From the NCBI RefSeq assembly GCF_010682065.1, contig NZ_JAAGWG010000023.1, positions 1 to 64,000 of the forward strand: 64,000 bases of DNA, read 5' to 3'. Positions 40,333 to 50,863 of the stretch are shown piece by piece (position 1 is the first letter of the stretch; every line of letters begins with the position of its first letter). This stretch comes from Blastococcus saxobsidens. Lineage in GTDB: Bacteria > Actinomycetota > Actinomycetes > Mycobacteriales > Geodermatophilaceae. Below the pieces are notes generated by a model. The model was not told the DNA's origin. It saw only the letters and a list, made by a program, of their open reading frames with translations, and did not search any database. A program made the translations under genes and the position numbers.

Positions 40333-40890
40333 TCAGACCTCGAGCAGCTCGGCTTCCTTGTTCTTGACCGCGTCGTCGATCTGGGCGACGTGCTTGCTGG
40401 TCAGGTCGTCGAGGTCCTTCTCGGCGCGGCGCACCTCGTCCTCGCCGGCCTCGCCGTCCTTCACGATGCGGTCGAGCTCGTCCTTCGCCCGGCGGCGGAT
40501 GTTGCGCATCGCGACCTTTGCGTCCTCGCCCTTCGACCGGGCCATCTTGACCAGGTCGCGGCGACGGTCCTCGGTGAGCTGGGGGAACACCACGCGGATG
40601 ATCTGGCCGTCGTTGGTCGGGTTGACGCCCAGGTCGCTGTCGCGGACGGCGCGCTCGATCGCCGCGAGCTGCCCCATGTCGTAGGGCTTGATGACGGCCA
40701 TGCGCGCCTCGGGCACGGTGATGGATGCCATCTGCGGCACCGGCGTCATCGCGCCGTAGTAGTCCACGAAGATCTTGGCGAACATCGACGGGGCGGCCCG
40801 GCCGGTGCGGACCGACCCGAGGTCCTCCCGAGCGACCGACAGGGCCTTGTCCAGCCGCTCCTCGGCGTCGAGCAGGGTGTCGTCGATCAC
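40333..40890 (-). CDS. frr: Ribosome recycling factor
   Basis: RRF splits post-termination ribosomes with EF-G. The 185-residue protein has the family core [32 protein letters not shown] and [44 protein letters not shown]. The GTG start is favoured because the upstream ATG is inside its own ribosome site (GGAGGAGA). Confidence 0.98.
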   Translation of the reverse strand: MIDDTLLDAEERLDKALSVAREDLGSVRTGRAAPSMFAKIFVDYYGAMTPVPQMASITVPEARMAVIKPYDMGQLAAIERAVRDSDLGVNPTNDGQIIRVVFPQLTEDRRRDLVKMARSKGEDAKVAMRNIRRRAKDELDRIVKDGEAGEDEVRRAEKDLDDLTSKHVAQIDDAVKNKEAELLEV

Positions 40891-40955
40891 GGGTCTCTCC
40901 TCCATCGCGACGGCGTCGGCGCCGTCCTCGTCTGCGTGCTGGGGTGCAGCCGCGC

Positions 40956-41726
40956 TCAGGCGGGCTGGCTGATCAGCGTGCCGATCCTCTCACCTGAGGC
41001 GGCACGCGCGATGTTGCCGTCCGTCAGCAGGTTGAACACGACGATCGGCATGCGGTTCTCCATCGACAGGCTGATCGCCGTCGCGTCGGCGACCTTCAGC
41101 TCGTCGGCCAGGACCTTGGCGTAGTCCAGATCGGTGTACATCTGCGCGGCCGGGTTGGTGCGCGGGTCGTCGTCGTACACGCCGTCGACGCCGTTCTTGG
41201 CCATCAGCAGCACCTGGCAACCGATCTCCAGGGCACGCTGGGCGGCGACGGTGTCGGTGGAGAAGTACGGCATGCCGGCACCCGCGCCGAAGATGACCAG
41301 CCGCCCCTTCTCCAGGTGCCGGACCGCCTTGCGCGGGATGTAGGGCTCGGCGACCTGGCCCATCTCGATCGCCGTCTGGACCCGGGTCTCCAGGCCGACC
41401 TGCTCGCAGAACGCCTGCAGCGCCAGCGCGTTCATGACCGTGCCGAGCATGCCCATGTAGTCGGCCTGCCGGCGGTCCATGCCGGCCTCGGCCAGCTCCG
41501 CGCCGCGGAAGAAGTTGCCGCCACCGACGACGACCGCGACCTGGGTGCCGCCGTGCACGACGTCGGCCAGCTGCCGGGCGATGCTGTGCACGATGCCGGA
41601 GTCCACACCGACGCTGCCGCCGCCGAAGGCCTCACCGGAGAGCTTCAGCAGCACGCGCTTGTAGCCGTGCCCGTCGGCGGGCTCGAAGGCACTGGGAGCG
41701 GACAGCGGCGGGGTGGTGTCGGTCAA
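40956..41726 (-). CDS. pyrH: UMP kinase
   Basis: PyrH phosphorylates UMP for pyrimidine nucleotide synthesis. The protein has [13 protein letters not shown], the [11 protein letters not shown] loop, [22 protein letters not shown] and the [15 protein letters not shown] site. The start is uncertain: a TTG with AGGGATG at about 5 bp (256 residues) looks better than an ATG 60 bp upstream, which has no ribosome site. Confidence 0.96.
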   Translation of the reverse strand: MTDTTPPLSAPSAFEPADGHGYKRVLLKLSGEAFGGGSVGVDSGIVHSIARQLADVVHGGTQVAVVVGGGNFFRGAELAEAGMDRRQADYMGMLGTVMNALALQAFCEQVGLETRVQTAIEMGQVAEPYIPRKAVRHLEKGRLVIFGAGAGMPYFSTDTVAAQRALEIGCQVLLMAKNGVDGVYDDDPRTNPAAQMYTDLDYAKVLADELKVADATAISLSMENRMPIVVFNLLTDGNIARAASGERIGTLISQPA

Positions 41727-41849
41727 CGCGTCATCCCTGGGGTCGTGTCGAGGCGGTGGGAGTCGATCGGAGTGATCCTGCCGCATGGCGGCACCCGGCT
41801 CCTGCCGAGTGCCGCGGTCGCGACCGGGGCAGGAGCCGGGCTGGACAGG

Positions 41850-41887
41850 CGACCGGCCCCGTCCCTGAGCGGGAACGGGGCCGGTCG
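41850..41887 (-). terminator. tsf terminator
   Basis: CGACCGGCCCCGT pairs with ACGGGGCCGGTCG (13 bp perfect) and CCC/GGG continue the stem to a TGAGC loop. It begins 17 bp past the tsf stop. It would separate rpsB-tsf expression from pyrH-frr-cdsA. Confidence 0.75.
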
Positions 41888-41904
41888 TACTACCGGGGTG
41901 GAGA

Positions 41905-42720
41905 TCAGGCCTGGCCGACCTCGAAGCGGGCGAACCGCTCCACGGTCAGGCCGGCTTCCTCGACGATCTGCTTCACCGTGCGCTTGGGCTCGGTGATCGA
42001 CGGCTGCTCGAGCAGGACGAAGTCCTTGTAGTAGGCGTTGACCCGACCCTCGACGATCTTGCTGATCGCCTGCTCGGGCTTGCCCTCTTCCTTGGCCGTC
42101 TGCTCGGCGACGCGACGCTCGGTCTCGACCGCCTCGGCCGGGACCTCCTCGCGGGTGAGGTACCGCGGGCGGGCGGCGGCGATGTGCATCGCCAGGCTGC
42201 GCGCGGCCTCCTCGCTGCCACCGGTGTACTGCACCGCGACACCGATGGCCGGGGGCAGGTCGGTGGCCCGCTTGTGCAGGTACACGGCGGTGGTGCCCTC
42301 GAAGGCGGTGAAGCGGGAGAGGACCAGCTTCTCGCCGATGCGGGCGGACTCACCCTCGATCAGCTTCTCGACGGTCTGGCCGTCGACCTCGGTGGCCAGC
42401 AGCGCGGCGGCGTCGGCCGGCTTGGACTGCAGGCCGATCCCGAGCAGGCGCTCGGCGAGGGCTCCGAAGTCGGCGTTCTTGGCGACGAAGTCGGTCTCGC
42501 AGTCCAGCTCGAGCAGCGCGCCGTCCTTGCTGACGACGATGCCGTTGGTCGTCGAGCGCTCGAGGCGCTTGCCGACGTCCTTGGCGCCCTTGACGCGGAG
42601 CAGCTCGATGGCCTTGTCGTACTCGCCGTCGGCCTCGGTCAGGGCCTTCTTGGCGTCCATCATGCCGGCGCCGGTGGCGTCGCGGAGTCGCTTGACGTCG
42701 GCTGCGGTGAAGGCAGGCAT
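41905..42720 (-). CDS. tsf: Elongation factor Ts
   Basis: EF-Ts recycles EF-Tu-GDP. The 271-residue protein has the N-terminal [24 protein letters not shown] signature, [13 protein letters not shown], and a C-terminal coiled domain ending [23 protein letters not shown]. It follows rpsB after a strong hairpin. Confidence 0.98.
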   Translation of the reverse strand: MPAFTAADVKRLRDATGAGMMDAKKALTEADGEYDKAIELLRVKGAKDVGKRLERSTTNGIVVSKDGALLELDCETDFVAKNADFGALAERLLGIGLQSKPADAAALLATEVDGQTVEKLIEGESARIGEKLVLSRFTAFEGTTAVYLHKRATDLPPAIGVAVQYTGGSEEAARSLAMHIAAARPRYLTREEVPAEAVETERRVAEQTAKEEGKPEQAISKIVEGRVNAYYKDFVLLEQPSITEPKRTVKQIVEEAGLTVERFARFEVGQA

Positions 42721-42770
42721 GTCTCTTCCCTCTGGTCGGGTGGTGCGTGCTGTGGAACGGCCGTGCGGCA

Positions 42771-42805
42771 GCGCCGTCCTCCCGCGATCAGCGGGAGGAC
42801 GGCGC
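42771..42805 (-). terminator. rpsB-tsf intergenic hairpin
   Basis: GCGCCGTCCTCCCGC pairs perfectly with GCGGGAGGACGGCGC (15 bp) around a GATCA loop, 7 bp past the rpsB stop. Partial termination here would make more S2 than EF-Ts. It has no U-tract. Confidence 0.75.
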
Positions 42806-42812
42806 CGGGCCG

Positions 42813-43733
<921 letters not shown>

Positions 43734-44020
43734 TGCAGCCTCTCTGATCTTCGCGCGGCCACCGGCCGCGCTCCTCGGTTGTCGCGGAGTCGCCGGGTGG
43801 CGCTCCGCCCTGGCGTCCTGGCTGCGCCACTCCCCCGGCGAGGCCGGGACCGAGGTGGCGACTGTCCCGCCGATGGGCGGGAGAAGGACGCGCGAAGTCG
43901 ACCCGTCGAGACGGGCCGCGTCCCACAGCATACGTTGTGTCAAGGCGTGCTCCGTCCACAGGGCGAGACCTCTCCACAGCTCCCGCTCGACCGGCCCACC
44001 AGCGGGCCTCCGACAGCAGC

Positions 44021-45130
44021 GTGGTGGAGGTGCGCACCCGCCTGGTCCTCCTCCTCGTGCTCGTGTCACCGGCGCTCGTCGGGGCGCTGCCGGCGGCGGC
44101 CGGACCCTCGCCGCGACCGGCCGGTACGCCGAGCTCCTGGGCCGCTCCGCTGCCCGTCGAGCTGGTGGTGACCCGGCCGTTCGAGGCGCCGCCGCACCGG
44201 TACGGCCGCGGCCACCGCGGTGCCGACCTCGCCGGTGCGCCGGGGCTCGCGGTGCTCGCCGCGCGCGACGGGGTGGTCGTGTTCGCGGGCATGGTCGCCG
44301 GGCGTCCGGTGGTCAGCGTCGACCACGCCGGAGGCCTGCGGACGACGTACGAGCCGGTCGCCCCCTCGGTCGGCGCGGGCCAGCCCGTGGTCCGGGGCGC
44401 ACCGCTGGGCACGCTGCTGCCCGGCCACGAGGGGTGCCCGGTTGCGGCCTGCCTCCACTGGGGCCTGCGCCAGGGCGAGGACTACCTCGATCCGCTGGCC
44501 CTGCTCCGTCCGCCGCGGGTCCGGCTGCTGCCGCTGGAGGCTGCTCCTACGCGGGGCGCGTCGCCCGCCAGATCGTCCAGCGGTCGGTCTCGGTCAGCGG
44601 CCCCTCGGGCAGCCGATCCCTCAGTTCGTCGACCAGCGTCGCCAGCTCCGCGTCGTCGAGCTCGTGCAGGATCGAGCGGCCGGTGCGGGTGCCGATCTCC
44701 GCCAGGTACTGCTCGCGGTCCTCGTAGCGGCGGCGCACCTCCCACAGCGAGCTCGCGTCCACGCCGTCGAAGCCGGCGGCGGTCAGCGTGGTCGCGAGCG
44801 CCGCGGGGTCGGGCCGGCGGCGGTTCTCCACCTCGAGCAGACGGGGGTGGACCTCGAACAGCCAGCCGCGCGGGTGGGTCGGCGATCCGGGCTGGGCGAC
44901 GTCCTCGGCGGTGCGGTCCTGGATCAGGTACGTGCCGCCGGCGTGGAGCACCCGGAAGGCCTCGGCCGCGACGGCGCCGAGGTCGGGCGTGTGGTGCACC
45001 AGGGCCCGTTCGAAGACGACGTCGGCGCACCTGTCGGCCAGGCCTGTGGCGGCGGCCTCCCCCTGGCGGAAGTCCACGCCGGGCAGGCCGGCGTGCGCCT
45101 CGCGGGCCGCGTCGAGCATCGGGTCGCTGA
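44021..45130 (+). CDS. M23 peptidase; reading frame lacks the expected stop
   Basis: This secreted peptidoglycan hydrolase-like protein has a signal peptide ([20 protein letters not shown]), then an M23 domain with HRGADLAG (zinc His/Asp) and CLHWGLR (second His). The conserved domain ends near base 44530 ([16 protein letters not shown]). There is no stop there: the frame stays open about 580 bp further, antisense to the methyltransferase, encoding an Arg/Ser/Pro-rich tail that looks like an anti-gene translation. Either the gene lost its stop by frameshift or the tail is real. The frame has in-frame GTG codons at 44021, 44024 and 44030. The M23-rpsB neighbourhood is conserved near whiG. Confidence 0.7.
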   Translation: MVEVRTRLVLLLVLVSPALVGALPAAAGPSPRPAGTPSSWAAPLPVELVVTRPFEAPPHRYGRGHRGADLAGAPGLAVLAARDGVVVFAGMVAGRPVVSVDHAGGLRTTYEPVAPSVGAGQPVVRGAPLGTLLPGHEGCPVAACLHWGLRQGEDYLDPLALLRPPRVRLLPLEAAPTRGASPARSSSGRSRSAAPRAADPSVRRPASPAPRRRARAGSSGRCGCRSPPGTARGPRSGGAPPTASSRPRRRSRRRSAWSRAPRGRAGGGSPPRADGGGPRTASRAGGSAIRAGRRPRRCGPGSGTCRRRGAPGRPRPRRRRGRACGAPGPVRRRRRRTCRPGLWRRPPPGGSPRRAGRRAPRGPRRASGR

Positions 45131-45323
45131 AGTCGACGCCGAGCACCATGGCCGCGCCGAGCTCCTGCCAGGCGCGGGTGTAGGTGCCGCCCCCGCAGCC
45201 GACGTCCACGACCACGGCGTTCACCGGCTCCACCAGCCTGCCGACGGCGTCGCGCCAGGAGTCATCGGCCCGACGCCCCGAGTAGGTGCGGCGGTTGGCC
45301 TCCGCGTGGAAGTCGATGGCCAC
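44547..45323 (-). CDS. Class I SAM-dependent methyltransferase
   Basis: The 258-residue protein has the glycine loop [34 protein letters not shown], and [13 protein letters not shown] (motif IV region). It resembles small-molecule methyltransferases of the UbiE/Methyltransf_11 type; its substrate is unknown. The GTG with GGAGG 5 bp upstream gives VAIDFHAEANRRTY as N terminus. It is the last chromosomal gene before the transposon. Confidence 0.88.
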   Translation of the reverse strand: MAIDFHAEANRRTYSGRRADDSWRDAVGRLVEPVNAVVVDVGCGGGTYTRAWQELGAAMVLGVDFSDPMLDAAREAHAGLPGVDFRQGEAAATGLADRCADVVFERALVHHTPDLGAVAAEAFRVLHAGGTYLIQDRTAEDVAQPGSPTHPRGWLFEVHPRLLEVENRRRPDPAALATTLTAAGFDGVDASSLWEVRRRYEDREQYLAEIGTRTGRSILHELDDAELATLVDELRDRLPEGPLTETDRWTIWRATRPA

Positions 45324-45433
45324 GAGCACCTCCGGGATGTCCGACCGAGGAGCCGAACCTAACCCGTTCCGCAACCGGACGGTCGCGCACCCAGTGATCA
45401 GGCGATGCCGGCGGCGCGACTCCGCGCCGCGGT

Positions 45434-45465
45434 CCGCTCCTCGCTCGTTCCTCGCTGCGATGCTC
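45434..45465. repeat. Dispersed 32-bp repeat, copy 2
   Basis: This copy matches 30041-30072 at 29 of 32 positions. It lies 9 bp left of the transposon target duplication. In the uninterrupted chromosome it would have been just downstream of the sigma-factor gene. Confidence 0.6.
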
Positions 45466-45474
45466 CCGCTGCTG

Positions 45475-45479
45475 TCGTC
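45475..45479. other. Left 5-bp target-site duplication
   Basis: TCGTC immediately precedes the left terminal TGTGAC and is repeated exactly at 62149-62153 after the right terminus. Five-base duplications are standard for Tn7-like transposition. Confidence 0.9.
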
Positions 45480-45629
45480 TGTGACCCATCACGTTAGTTG
45501 GGCAAACCGCGATCTTCTGAACAGCGGCTTCGTCACTCGTGAGCAACGCGGTCGTCACTTCAGTTGGGCAAACCCCGGAAAGTTCGTCACTTCAGTTGGG
45601 CAAGGACGTTCGTCAGTTCAGTTGGGCAA
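45480..45629. repeat. Left transposon end with five repeats (putative TnsB sites)
   Basis: Copies of the consensus TCGTCACTTCAGTTGGGCAA lie at 45486-45505 (terminal, diverged), 45530-45546 (degenerate), 45552-45571, 45584-45603 and 45610-45629. Copies three to five are near-identical and spaced 12 and 6 bp apart. In Tn7 such arrays are TnsB-binding sites. Confidence 0.88.
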
Positions 45630-45681
45630 AGCGTGCCCGGACGGCGGCACGAAAGACCCTCGCTGCGCTCATCCAGGTCGG

Positions 45682-48042
45682 CTATGCCTGAACTTCGCGG
45701 ACAGCCTCGTAGGCCAGGGCCTCCAGATCGGCCCGGAGTGCCGCGAAGTCCTCCACCGGGCTGAGCGGCTCTTCTCGCAAGTTGTGTTCACTGCGGATGC
45801 GGCGGATGGCTGCGCGGAGGGTCTCGGCCTCGATGCCCGCAGTAGGGACCTTCTCGTCGATGTCTTCGAGGAGGGCCGCGACGTCGCGCTTCGAGGCGGT
45901 CTTGGGGTGGTCCTTCAGGAAGTTCTTCCGCAGCCGGTTCACGGTTTTGGAGGTGCGTTCGCGGTCGTTGCGTCGCATGGCGTCGCGCTGCGCCCGATCG
46001 ATACGGGCAAACAGCACCTCGAAGTTGCCCAGGACACGATCCCGTTCCTCTGCCGGTGTGTCCCCATGTGCAAGTACGTGGAGGACGGCGCGGGCAAACG
46101 CCACCTTGGCGAGCCGCAACTTGGTGGAGGCGCGTGCGCTGGCGTCCGTGGCCGCCTTCTGGGCGGCTTTGAACAACTTCTGCTCGGGACCGATGTCGAT
46201 CGTGGTGAGGTCCTGGTCGATGATGGCTGCGTCTCCTGGAGAGAGCACCTCGCAGGCCAGGTGCTTGATAGCGAGGATCGCGATCTCGCTGGTCAGGAGG
46301 TCTTCCATCTCCTGGACCGTCTTGGTGGAGAGGTCGAGCGCTGCGGGGTCGTCGTCCTGGCCGAGGGTGCCGACCTGAATGACGAGATCGTCGTCCACGA
46401 GTTGGGTCTCTCGGTAGCCGAGGTGCAACTCTGCGGCAATGCCGTCTGCTTCATCGTCGCTGTCGAGCAGAACAATGACTGCGGGGGTGTCGACGTCGCG
46501 GCCACGGGCCAGGTAGACCATGTAGGGAATGTGTTCGGCGCCTCCGGCCGGAACGAGGGACAACTCGTTGAGGTCGAGGCTGGCGCCGGTGCGGCCGAGG
46601 CGGCGGCAGAGGGAACTGATGCCCGCCAGGAGCACCTGGTCGGCCTGGCCTTCCAGCATCAGGTTGCAGTGCCCGATGAAGGTTGTCTCGGCGACGAATG
46701 CACCGAACGCGGAGCGGAGCGGCTCGTAGTGGTTGTGGGCGGCGTTGCCAACCACCCTGGTGCCTTCTTCGCCGTCACCCTTCTCCAGCACGCGGATGCG
46801 TTCGCCGTGGTTCTTGTCGATTAGGAACGGCGAGTGGGTCACGTAGACGACCTGCACGGGGCGCTTGTCGAGGTCGTCGGGGTTGGCGAAGGAACTGAAG
46901 ATTTTCAGCAGGTCCTGCTGGCCGAGGCTGGACAGGTAGGTATCCGGCTCGTCCATGAGCAGAACTTCCTGCGTGCTCTTGGGCTGGTGCGACAGGTACT
47001 GGACGAAGTAGGAGAGGAAGTAACTCATTCCGCCGCTGCGCTCGCTGAACGAGTAGTCGCTGCCGGTGCGATCACGGACGGTGAAGACGAGGTGGAAGTC
47101 CCGCAGGGTCAGGTAGAGCGAGAACTGGCTGTCCTGGGACCACCACTTGGGGAAGTTGAGTGCGTCGGCGAGTTGCCGGTTCATCCGGTCAACGATGCCG
47201 TTGGCGTACCCCTCGGACTGCTGGGCCGCGTCCCGCAACTCCTCGAACGCCGTCCGGTTGATCCCGGCTACATCGACGAGGAGTTTCTCGGCGAGTTCGA
47301 GGCGAGCCCGCAGGTGCTTGTCCTCGTCGCTCGGCTCGGTGGCGAACGCTTCGGCGATGGTCTTCTGCTTCGCCTGGTCGATGCTCGTCAAGGACTCGAA
47401 GAGGGACCAGTTCTTGCGGACGTTCTTCATCGCGCTGAGGTCATGCTTGCGCGACCTCGGCTGGTCGGTGTCCGGGGCGACGAGGTAGTCGAGGGAGACG
47501 CTGTCCGGCAGCGGGATGTCTGCGTCGATCTCGAAGTAGGTCGGCAGGGCGATCTTCTTGACGTCGGCTGGTCGGAGGGGCACGTCCACCCACTCGTCCG
47601 CCTTGAGCACATAGAGGACGGCGCGCTTCCCGAAGCGGAAGAGGTGGAAGGACGACACATGGGCGTCCTCGTCGAGTTTGGCCAAGGACCGGATCATCGT
47701 CGCGTCCTCGGGGCTGAGGTTGTCGAACTCTCCGCCGAACTCCGGCAGTGCCATCTCCTTGTTGACCGCGAAGAAGTCGGAGTAGCGACAGAAGTCGCGA
47801 CGGACGATGTTGTCGCCGGTCAGCAGGCACTTGATGGCGGAGAGCAGTTGACTCTTGCCCGACTCGTTCGCGCCGACGACGGTGGTGATGTCGCGTTCGA
47901 GGGAGACACGGACGAACGGGTAGAACAGTTGGTCCTCGCCGAGGACGTCCCAGGGATCGGCGACTGCGCGAGGGTCGCTCTTGCGCAGGTAGTCGTAGTT
48001 GAACGACCGGAAGAACCGGACGTAGAGGTTCTTGACGTTCAC
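45682..48042 (-). CDS. OLD-type ATPase/TOPRIM protein (putative defence nuclease)
   Basis: The 786-residue protein has an ABC-type ATPase head with Walker A GANESGKS (57-64), a signature-like SERSGGMS (333-340), Walker B LLMDE (361-365) and an H-loop VTHSP. A C-terminal TOPRIM domain follows with LEGQAD (E464) and LLDSDD (D527/D529), the layout of OLD-family nucleases, which cut DNA in phage defence. It is the third gene of a Mod-Res-OLD operon near the left transposon end, and may supply or regulate cleavage. A 162-bp spacer separates it from Res. Its role in this set is inferred. Confidence 0.82.
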   Translation of the reverse strand: MNVKNLYVRFFRSFNYDYLRKSDPRAVADPWDVLGEDQLFYPFVRVSLERDITTVVGANESGKSQLLSAIKCLLTGDNIVRRDFCRYSDFFAVNKEMALPEFGGEFDNLSPEDATMIRSLAKLDEDAHVSSFHLFRFGKRAVLYVLKADEWVDVPLRPADVKKIALPTYFEIDADIPLPDSVSLDYLVAPDTDQPRSRKHDLSAMKNVRKNWSLFESLTSIDQAKQKTIAEAFATEPSDEDKHLRARLELAEKLLVDVAGINRTAFEELRDAAQQSEGYANGIVDRMNRQLADALNFPKWWSQDSQFSLYLTLRDFHLVFTVRDRTGSDYSFSERSGGMSYFLSYFVQYLSHQPKSTQEVLLMDEPDTYLSSLGQQDLLKIFSSFANPDDLDKRPVQVVYVTHSPFLIDKNHGERIRVLEKGDGEEGTRVVGNAAHNHYEPLRSAFGAFVAETTFIGHCNLMLEGQADQVLLAGISSLCRRLGRTGASLDLNELSLVPAGGAEHIPYMVYLARGRDVDTPAVIVLLDSDDEADGIAAELHLGYRETQLVDDDLVIQVGTLGQDDDPAALDLSTKTVQEMEDLLTSEIAILAIKHLACEVLSPGDAAIIDQDLTTIDIGPEQKLFKAAQKAATDASARASTKLRLAKVAFARAVLHVLAHGDTPAEERDRVLGNFEVLFARIDRAQRDAMRRNDRERTSKTVNRLRKNFLKDHPKTASKRDVAALLEDIDEKVPTAGIEAETLRAAIRRIRSEHNLREEPLSPVEDFAALRADLEALAYEAVREVQA

Positions 48043-48204
48043 CGTAGGCCGCCCGACTCCCGGTGTTGCTCCACGAGGACGGCCAGCCGCGCGACTTCGA
48101 CCTGCTTCGACTTCACGTCTCGCACCGTACGGGGAAGGTGCGACAGACGGTGCGCTTAGTCATCACGCCGCTACCGCTGTCGCTACGTCCAGGGTGCAAG
48201 GGGA

Positions 48205-50802
48205 TCAGTAGTTGTCGCCGAGTTCGTCGAACAAGGCTTCGACCTGAGGCTTGGTCGTCGCCTTATCGAGTCGTTCTGCGATGCCGTTGCGGGTGAGGTC
48301 GAGAGACTGGAGCCGGTCATCCACCTTGATGACAGCGACCACGCGGCGGACTCGCTCGGGCTTCGTCTGCGCCCAGCGGGCGAGTCCGGCCCACTTGGGT
48401 CCGGTGTCGGCGGAGTTGTGCAGGTGTGGGTCGACGATGTCCAGGCTCAGGCCCTCGTCCTCGATCTGGTGGAAGAAGAGGAAGTCGGGGTGGAGGAGCC
48501 CTTCTTCGCCGCCGTGCTCGTAGGGGATGGAGAGCGCGTGCTTGCCACTGGAGGGGTTGCGGTACCAGCCGACGAGGGAGTCGAAGGTCAGTTCTTCTTC
48601 GAGGACGCCTTGTTCCCAGGTGGATCCGAGGGGTGCGGGGTAGTCCCCGGCGTTCGGGTGTCCGGCGGGCAGGGCGAAGGCATGCCTGGGGTAGGTCTTG
48701 ACCGGCACGAGGGTGTCCCCGGAGACCTTCTCGGTAGCCACCTTGACCGATTCGGGAACGTCCAGGTTGGCGGCGGCCATGCCGCCCTTGGTTGGCTCCC
48801 AGAGCGCCTTGAAGTCGGTCTGCACGGCCTGCGTGAAGCCCCGTTCGACGGCGGTCTTGTGGGTGCGCTTCCAGGCGTCGATCTGGGTAGCGGCTGCGGC
48901 CTCGACGGCGTCGATAACGCCGTCGAGGGTTGAGAGGGCGGCGACGCGGGCCATGGCGTCTTCGTCGTCGTATCCCTGGTTGTCGCAGAGGTCGCCGTAG
49001 TACCAGTCGGCCGTGGCGTCGGGCATGACTCGCCGGGCCTTGTTGTAGGCGTCGGCGAGGTCGCGCCGGGTGACGCGCCGACGCTGCGGCTCCGCCGAGC
49101 CAGCGTCGGCGGCAGCCTCTTCATCGTCGATGACGGTGAACGTGCCCCCGGCGATCGCCCGCTCGGTCATGAGGAGTTCGAGGTTGTCGGCCACTCGCTT
49201 GTCGACCGCGTGACGGTGGGCGTCGTCCTCGGTGCGGACTGCGGCGATCATGCGGGCCTTGACGGTGGCCGTGGGGGCGGCTTCCAACTCCTTCTCGGCC
49301 AGCAGATCGGCGAGGGCGATGAGTCGGGCGACGTTGGAGCGGTAGGCCCGCTTGGGACGGACGTAGGACGGGAGGGAGGCGAGAAGGTCGAACACGTCCT
49401 GGGGAACCGCCGGGTTGGCCGGGCAGACGACCGGGTTGATGACGACCTGTGGCGGGGCGACGGTCTCCCCGGCCAGGGCTTCGACGACCTTCTCCACGTT
49501 CTCGGGGTCGTAGTAGGGCAGGTACATGGTCACGTCGTTGAGTGACTCGTCGGTCTCGATCCGGCGGGCCAGCGGGGTGCGGACCATGCGGCCGATCAAC
49601 TGGGCGATGTTCGTGTAGTCGGCGGCGGCGCGGAGCGACAGCATGACTTCGGCGCGGGGGCAGTCCCAGCCGGTGGTGAGCGCGTCCTTGAAGAGGACAA
49701 CTCGGACGCGGTCGTCGTCGGTGATCGACTCCGGGGACACGTACCGGACCTGCCTGTCCCCGATGCGCAGCGTGCTGTGCTCGCCGAAGGAGTGCGCGAC
49801 TGCCTCGTTGGTCAGGATCGGCCAGTTGAGGGCGAGCGTGTCGAGAATGGCGGCGACCTTTGTGTCGGGAACTGCGGGCGGGACCTGGACGACCAGGATT
49901 GGTTCGACGAGGGAGTCGCCGGTGGCCTCGTAGTGGGCTCGCCAGGCAGCGTCGGAGGCCATGAGGTCCTGGACGGCCTGCTGAAGGAGGGTGTCTTCGG
50001 CGATCTGCGCTTCGCCGGGGTGCTTGACGAGGATGCGGTCCTTGAGCATGCCGGACTCGCGGACCGCGTTCGCGTCCACGCTGACCGGGGTGACGGTCCG
50101 CGTGCCCTGGGCCTCGCGAGCGCTCATCGACTCGTAGAAGCGCTCCGGCGTGGCCGAGATGCCGAGCACGAGCGGGGCCGGGGGCTGGTGCGTGCCGATC
50201 GGCGTCGTGCCGCCGTGCACGACGGTGTTGACGATGGTCTGCTTCGCCGCAGCCCCGTTCCCGGTGCCCCGGTGCGCCTCGTCCCGCACCACGAGCAGGT
50301 TGGCCCCGCGAGCCCGGACGGTGTTGGCGATGGTGTCCCACAGGCCATGCGTTCGGTGATCGTTCGCCATCACGTTGCCGTCCCGATCGGGCACGGCTGC
50401 GTGATAGGAGGTCGCTCCCCTGCCGAGTTGCTGGATGTGGCAGAAGTACACCTTGCCGGGGGCGAAGGTCCGTTCGTCGAACGTGTTGTCGATCGTGACC
50501 AGGTGGCCGTCGGTGAACCGGGAGGACGCGAGCAGCATCTTGTTGGCTGTCTGTGCGTTCAGCGCCGGGTCGTCGGTCAGCCACAGGACCGCGAGGTCGC
50601 GGTTGGCGTCGGTGTCCTCGGTCCCGAACATGAGCCCTTCGAGCACGGCGGTCGCGATGACCGTCTTGCCTGCGCCTGTCGGCGCGGTCAGCCCGATGGC
50701 GGACATTCGGCCACGGCCCTCGTAGGCGGCGGCGGCCTCGCGAAGTTCGGTGATGACGTCACTGGTCGCCTTCACCTGGTAGTCGGTCAGAGTGAACTTC
50801 AC
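48205..50802 (-). CDS. Type III restriction Res-like DEAD/DEAH helicase
   Basis: The 865-residue SF2 helicase/translocase begins KFTLTDYQVKATSDVITEL (Q-motif-like). It has Walker A TAPTGAGKT, DEAH in VVRDEAHRG, SAT in LGISATPERF and motif VI in IAQLIGRMVR. The C-terminal region has HPDFLFFHQIEDEGLSLDIVDPHLH where Res subunits have a PD-(D/E)xK nuclease; the PD is present but the E-x-K part reads D-I-V, so nuclease activity is doubtful. It lies 61 bp downstream of the Mod gene. It should translocate on DNA for restriction. Confidence 0.88.
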   Translation of the reverse strand: MKFTLTDYQVKATSDVITELREAAAAYEGRGRMSAIGLTAPTGAGKTVIATAVLEGLMFGTEDTDANRDLAVLWLTDDPALNAQTANKMLLASSRFTDGHLVTIDNTFDERTFAPGKVYFCHIQQLGRGATSYHAAVPDRDGNVMANDHRTHGLWDTIANTVRARGANLLVVRDEAHRGTGNGAAAKQTIVNTVVHGGTTPIGTHQPPAPLVLGISATPERFYESMSAREAQGTRTVTPVSVDANAVRESGMLKDRILVKHPGEAQIAEDTLLQQAVQDLMASDAAWRAHYEATGDSLVEPILVVQVPPAVPDTKVAAILDTLALNWPILTNEAVAHSFGEHSTLRIGDRQVRYVSPESITDDDRVRVVLFKDALTTGWDCPRAEVMLSLRAAADYTNIAQLIGRMVRTPLARRIETDESLNDVTMYLPYYDPENVEKVVEALAGETVAPPQVVINPVVCPANPAVPQDVFDLLASLPSYVRPKRAYRSNVARLIALADLLAEKELEAAPTATVKARMIAAVRTEDDAHRHAVDKRVADNLELLMTERAIAGGTFTVIDDEEAAADAGSAEPQRRRVTRRDLADAYNKARRVMPDATADWYYGDLCDNQGYDDEDAMARVAALSTLDGVIDAVEAAAATQIDAWKRTHKTAVERGFTQAVQTDFKALWEPTKGGMAAANLDVPESVKVATEKVSGDTLVPVKTYPRHAFALPAGHPNAGDYPAPLGSTWEQGVLEEELTFDSLVGWYRNPSSGKHALSIPYEHGGEEGLLHPDFLFFHQIEDEGLSLDIVDPHLHNSADTGPKWAGLARWAQTKPERVRRVVAVIKVDDRLQSLDLTRNGIAERLDKATTKPQVEALFDELGDNY

Positions 50803-50863
50803 AAGTCAGCCTCTCGGCGGTCGGCACGGATGGTGCGGCAGGGCAGTGATCTCTTCGGGCTCA

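Noticed and set aside
43734-44020. rpsB promoter at the TTGACA box
   Set aside because: No -10 element lies 16-18 bp downstream; TATGCT is only 5 bp away, so the match is not credible.
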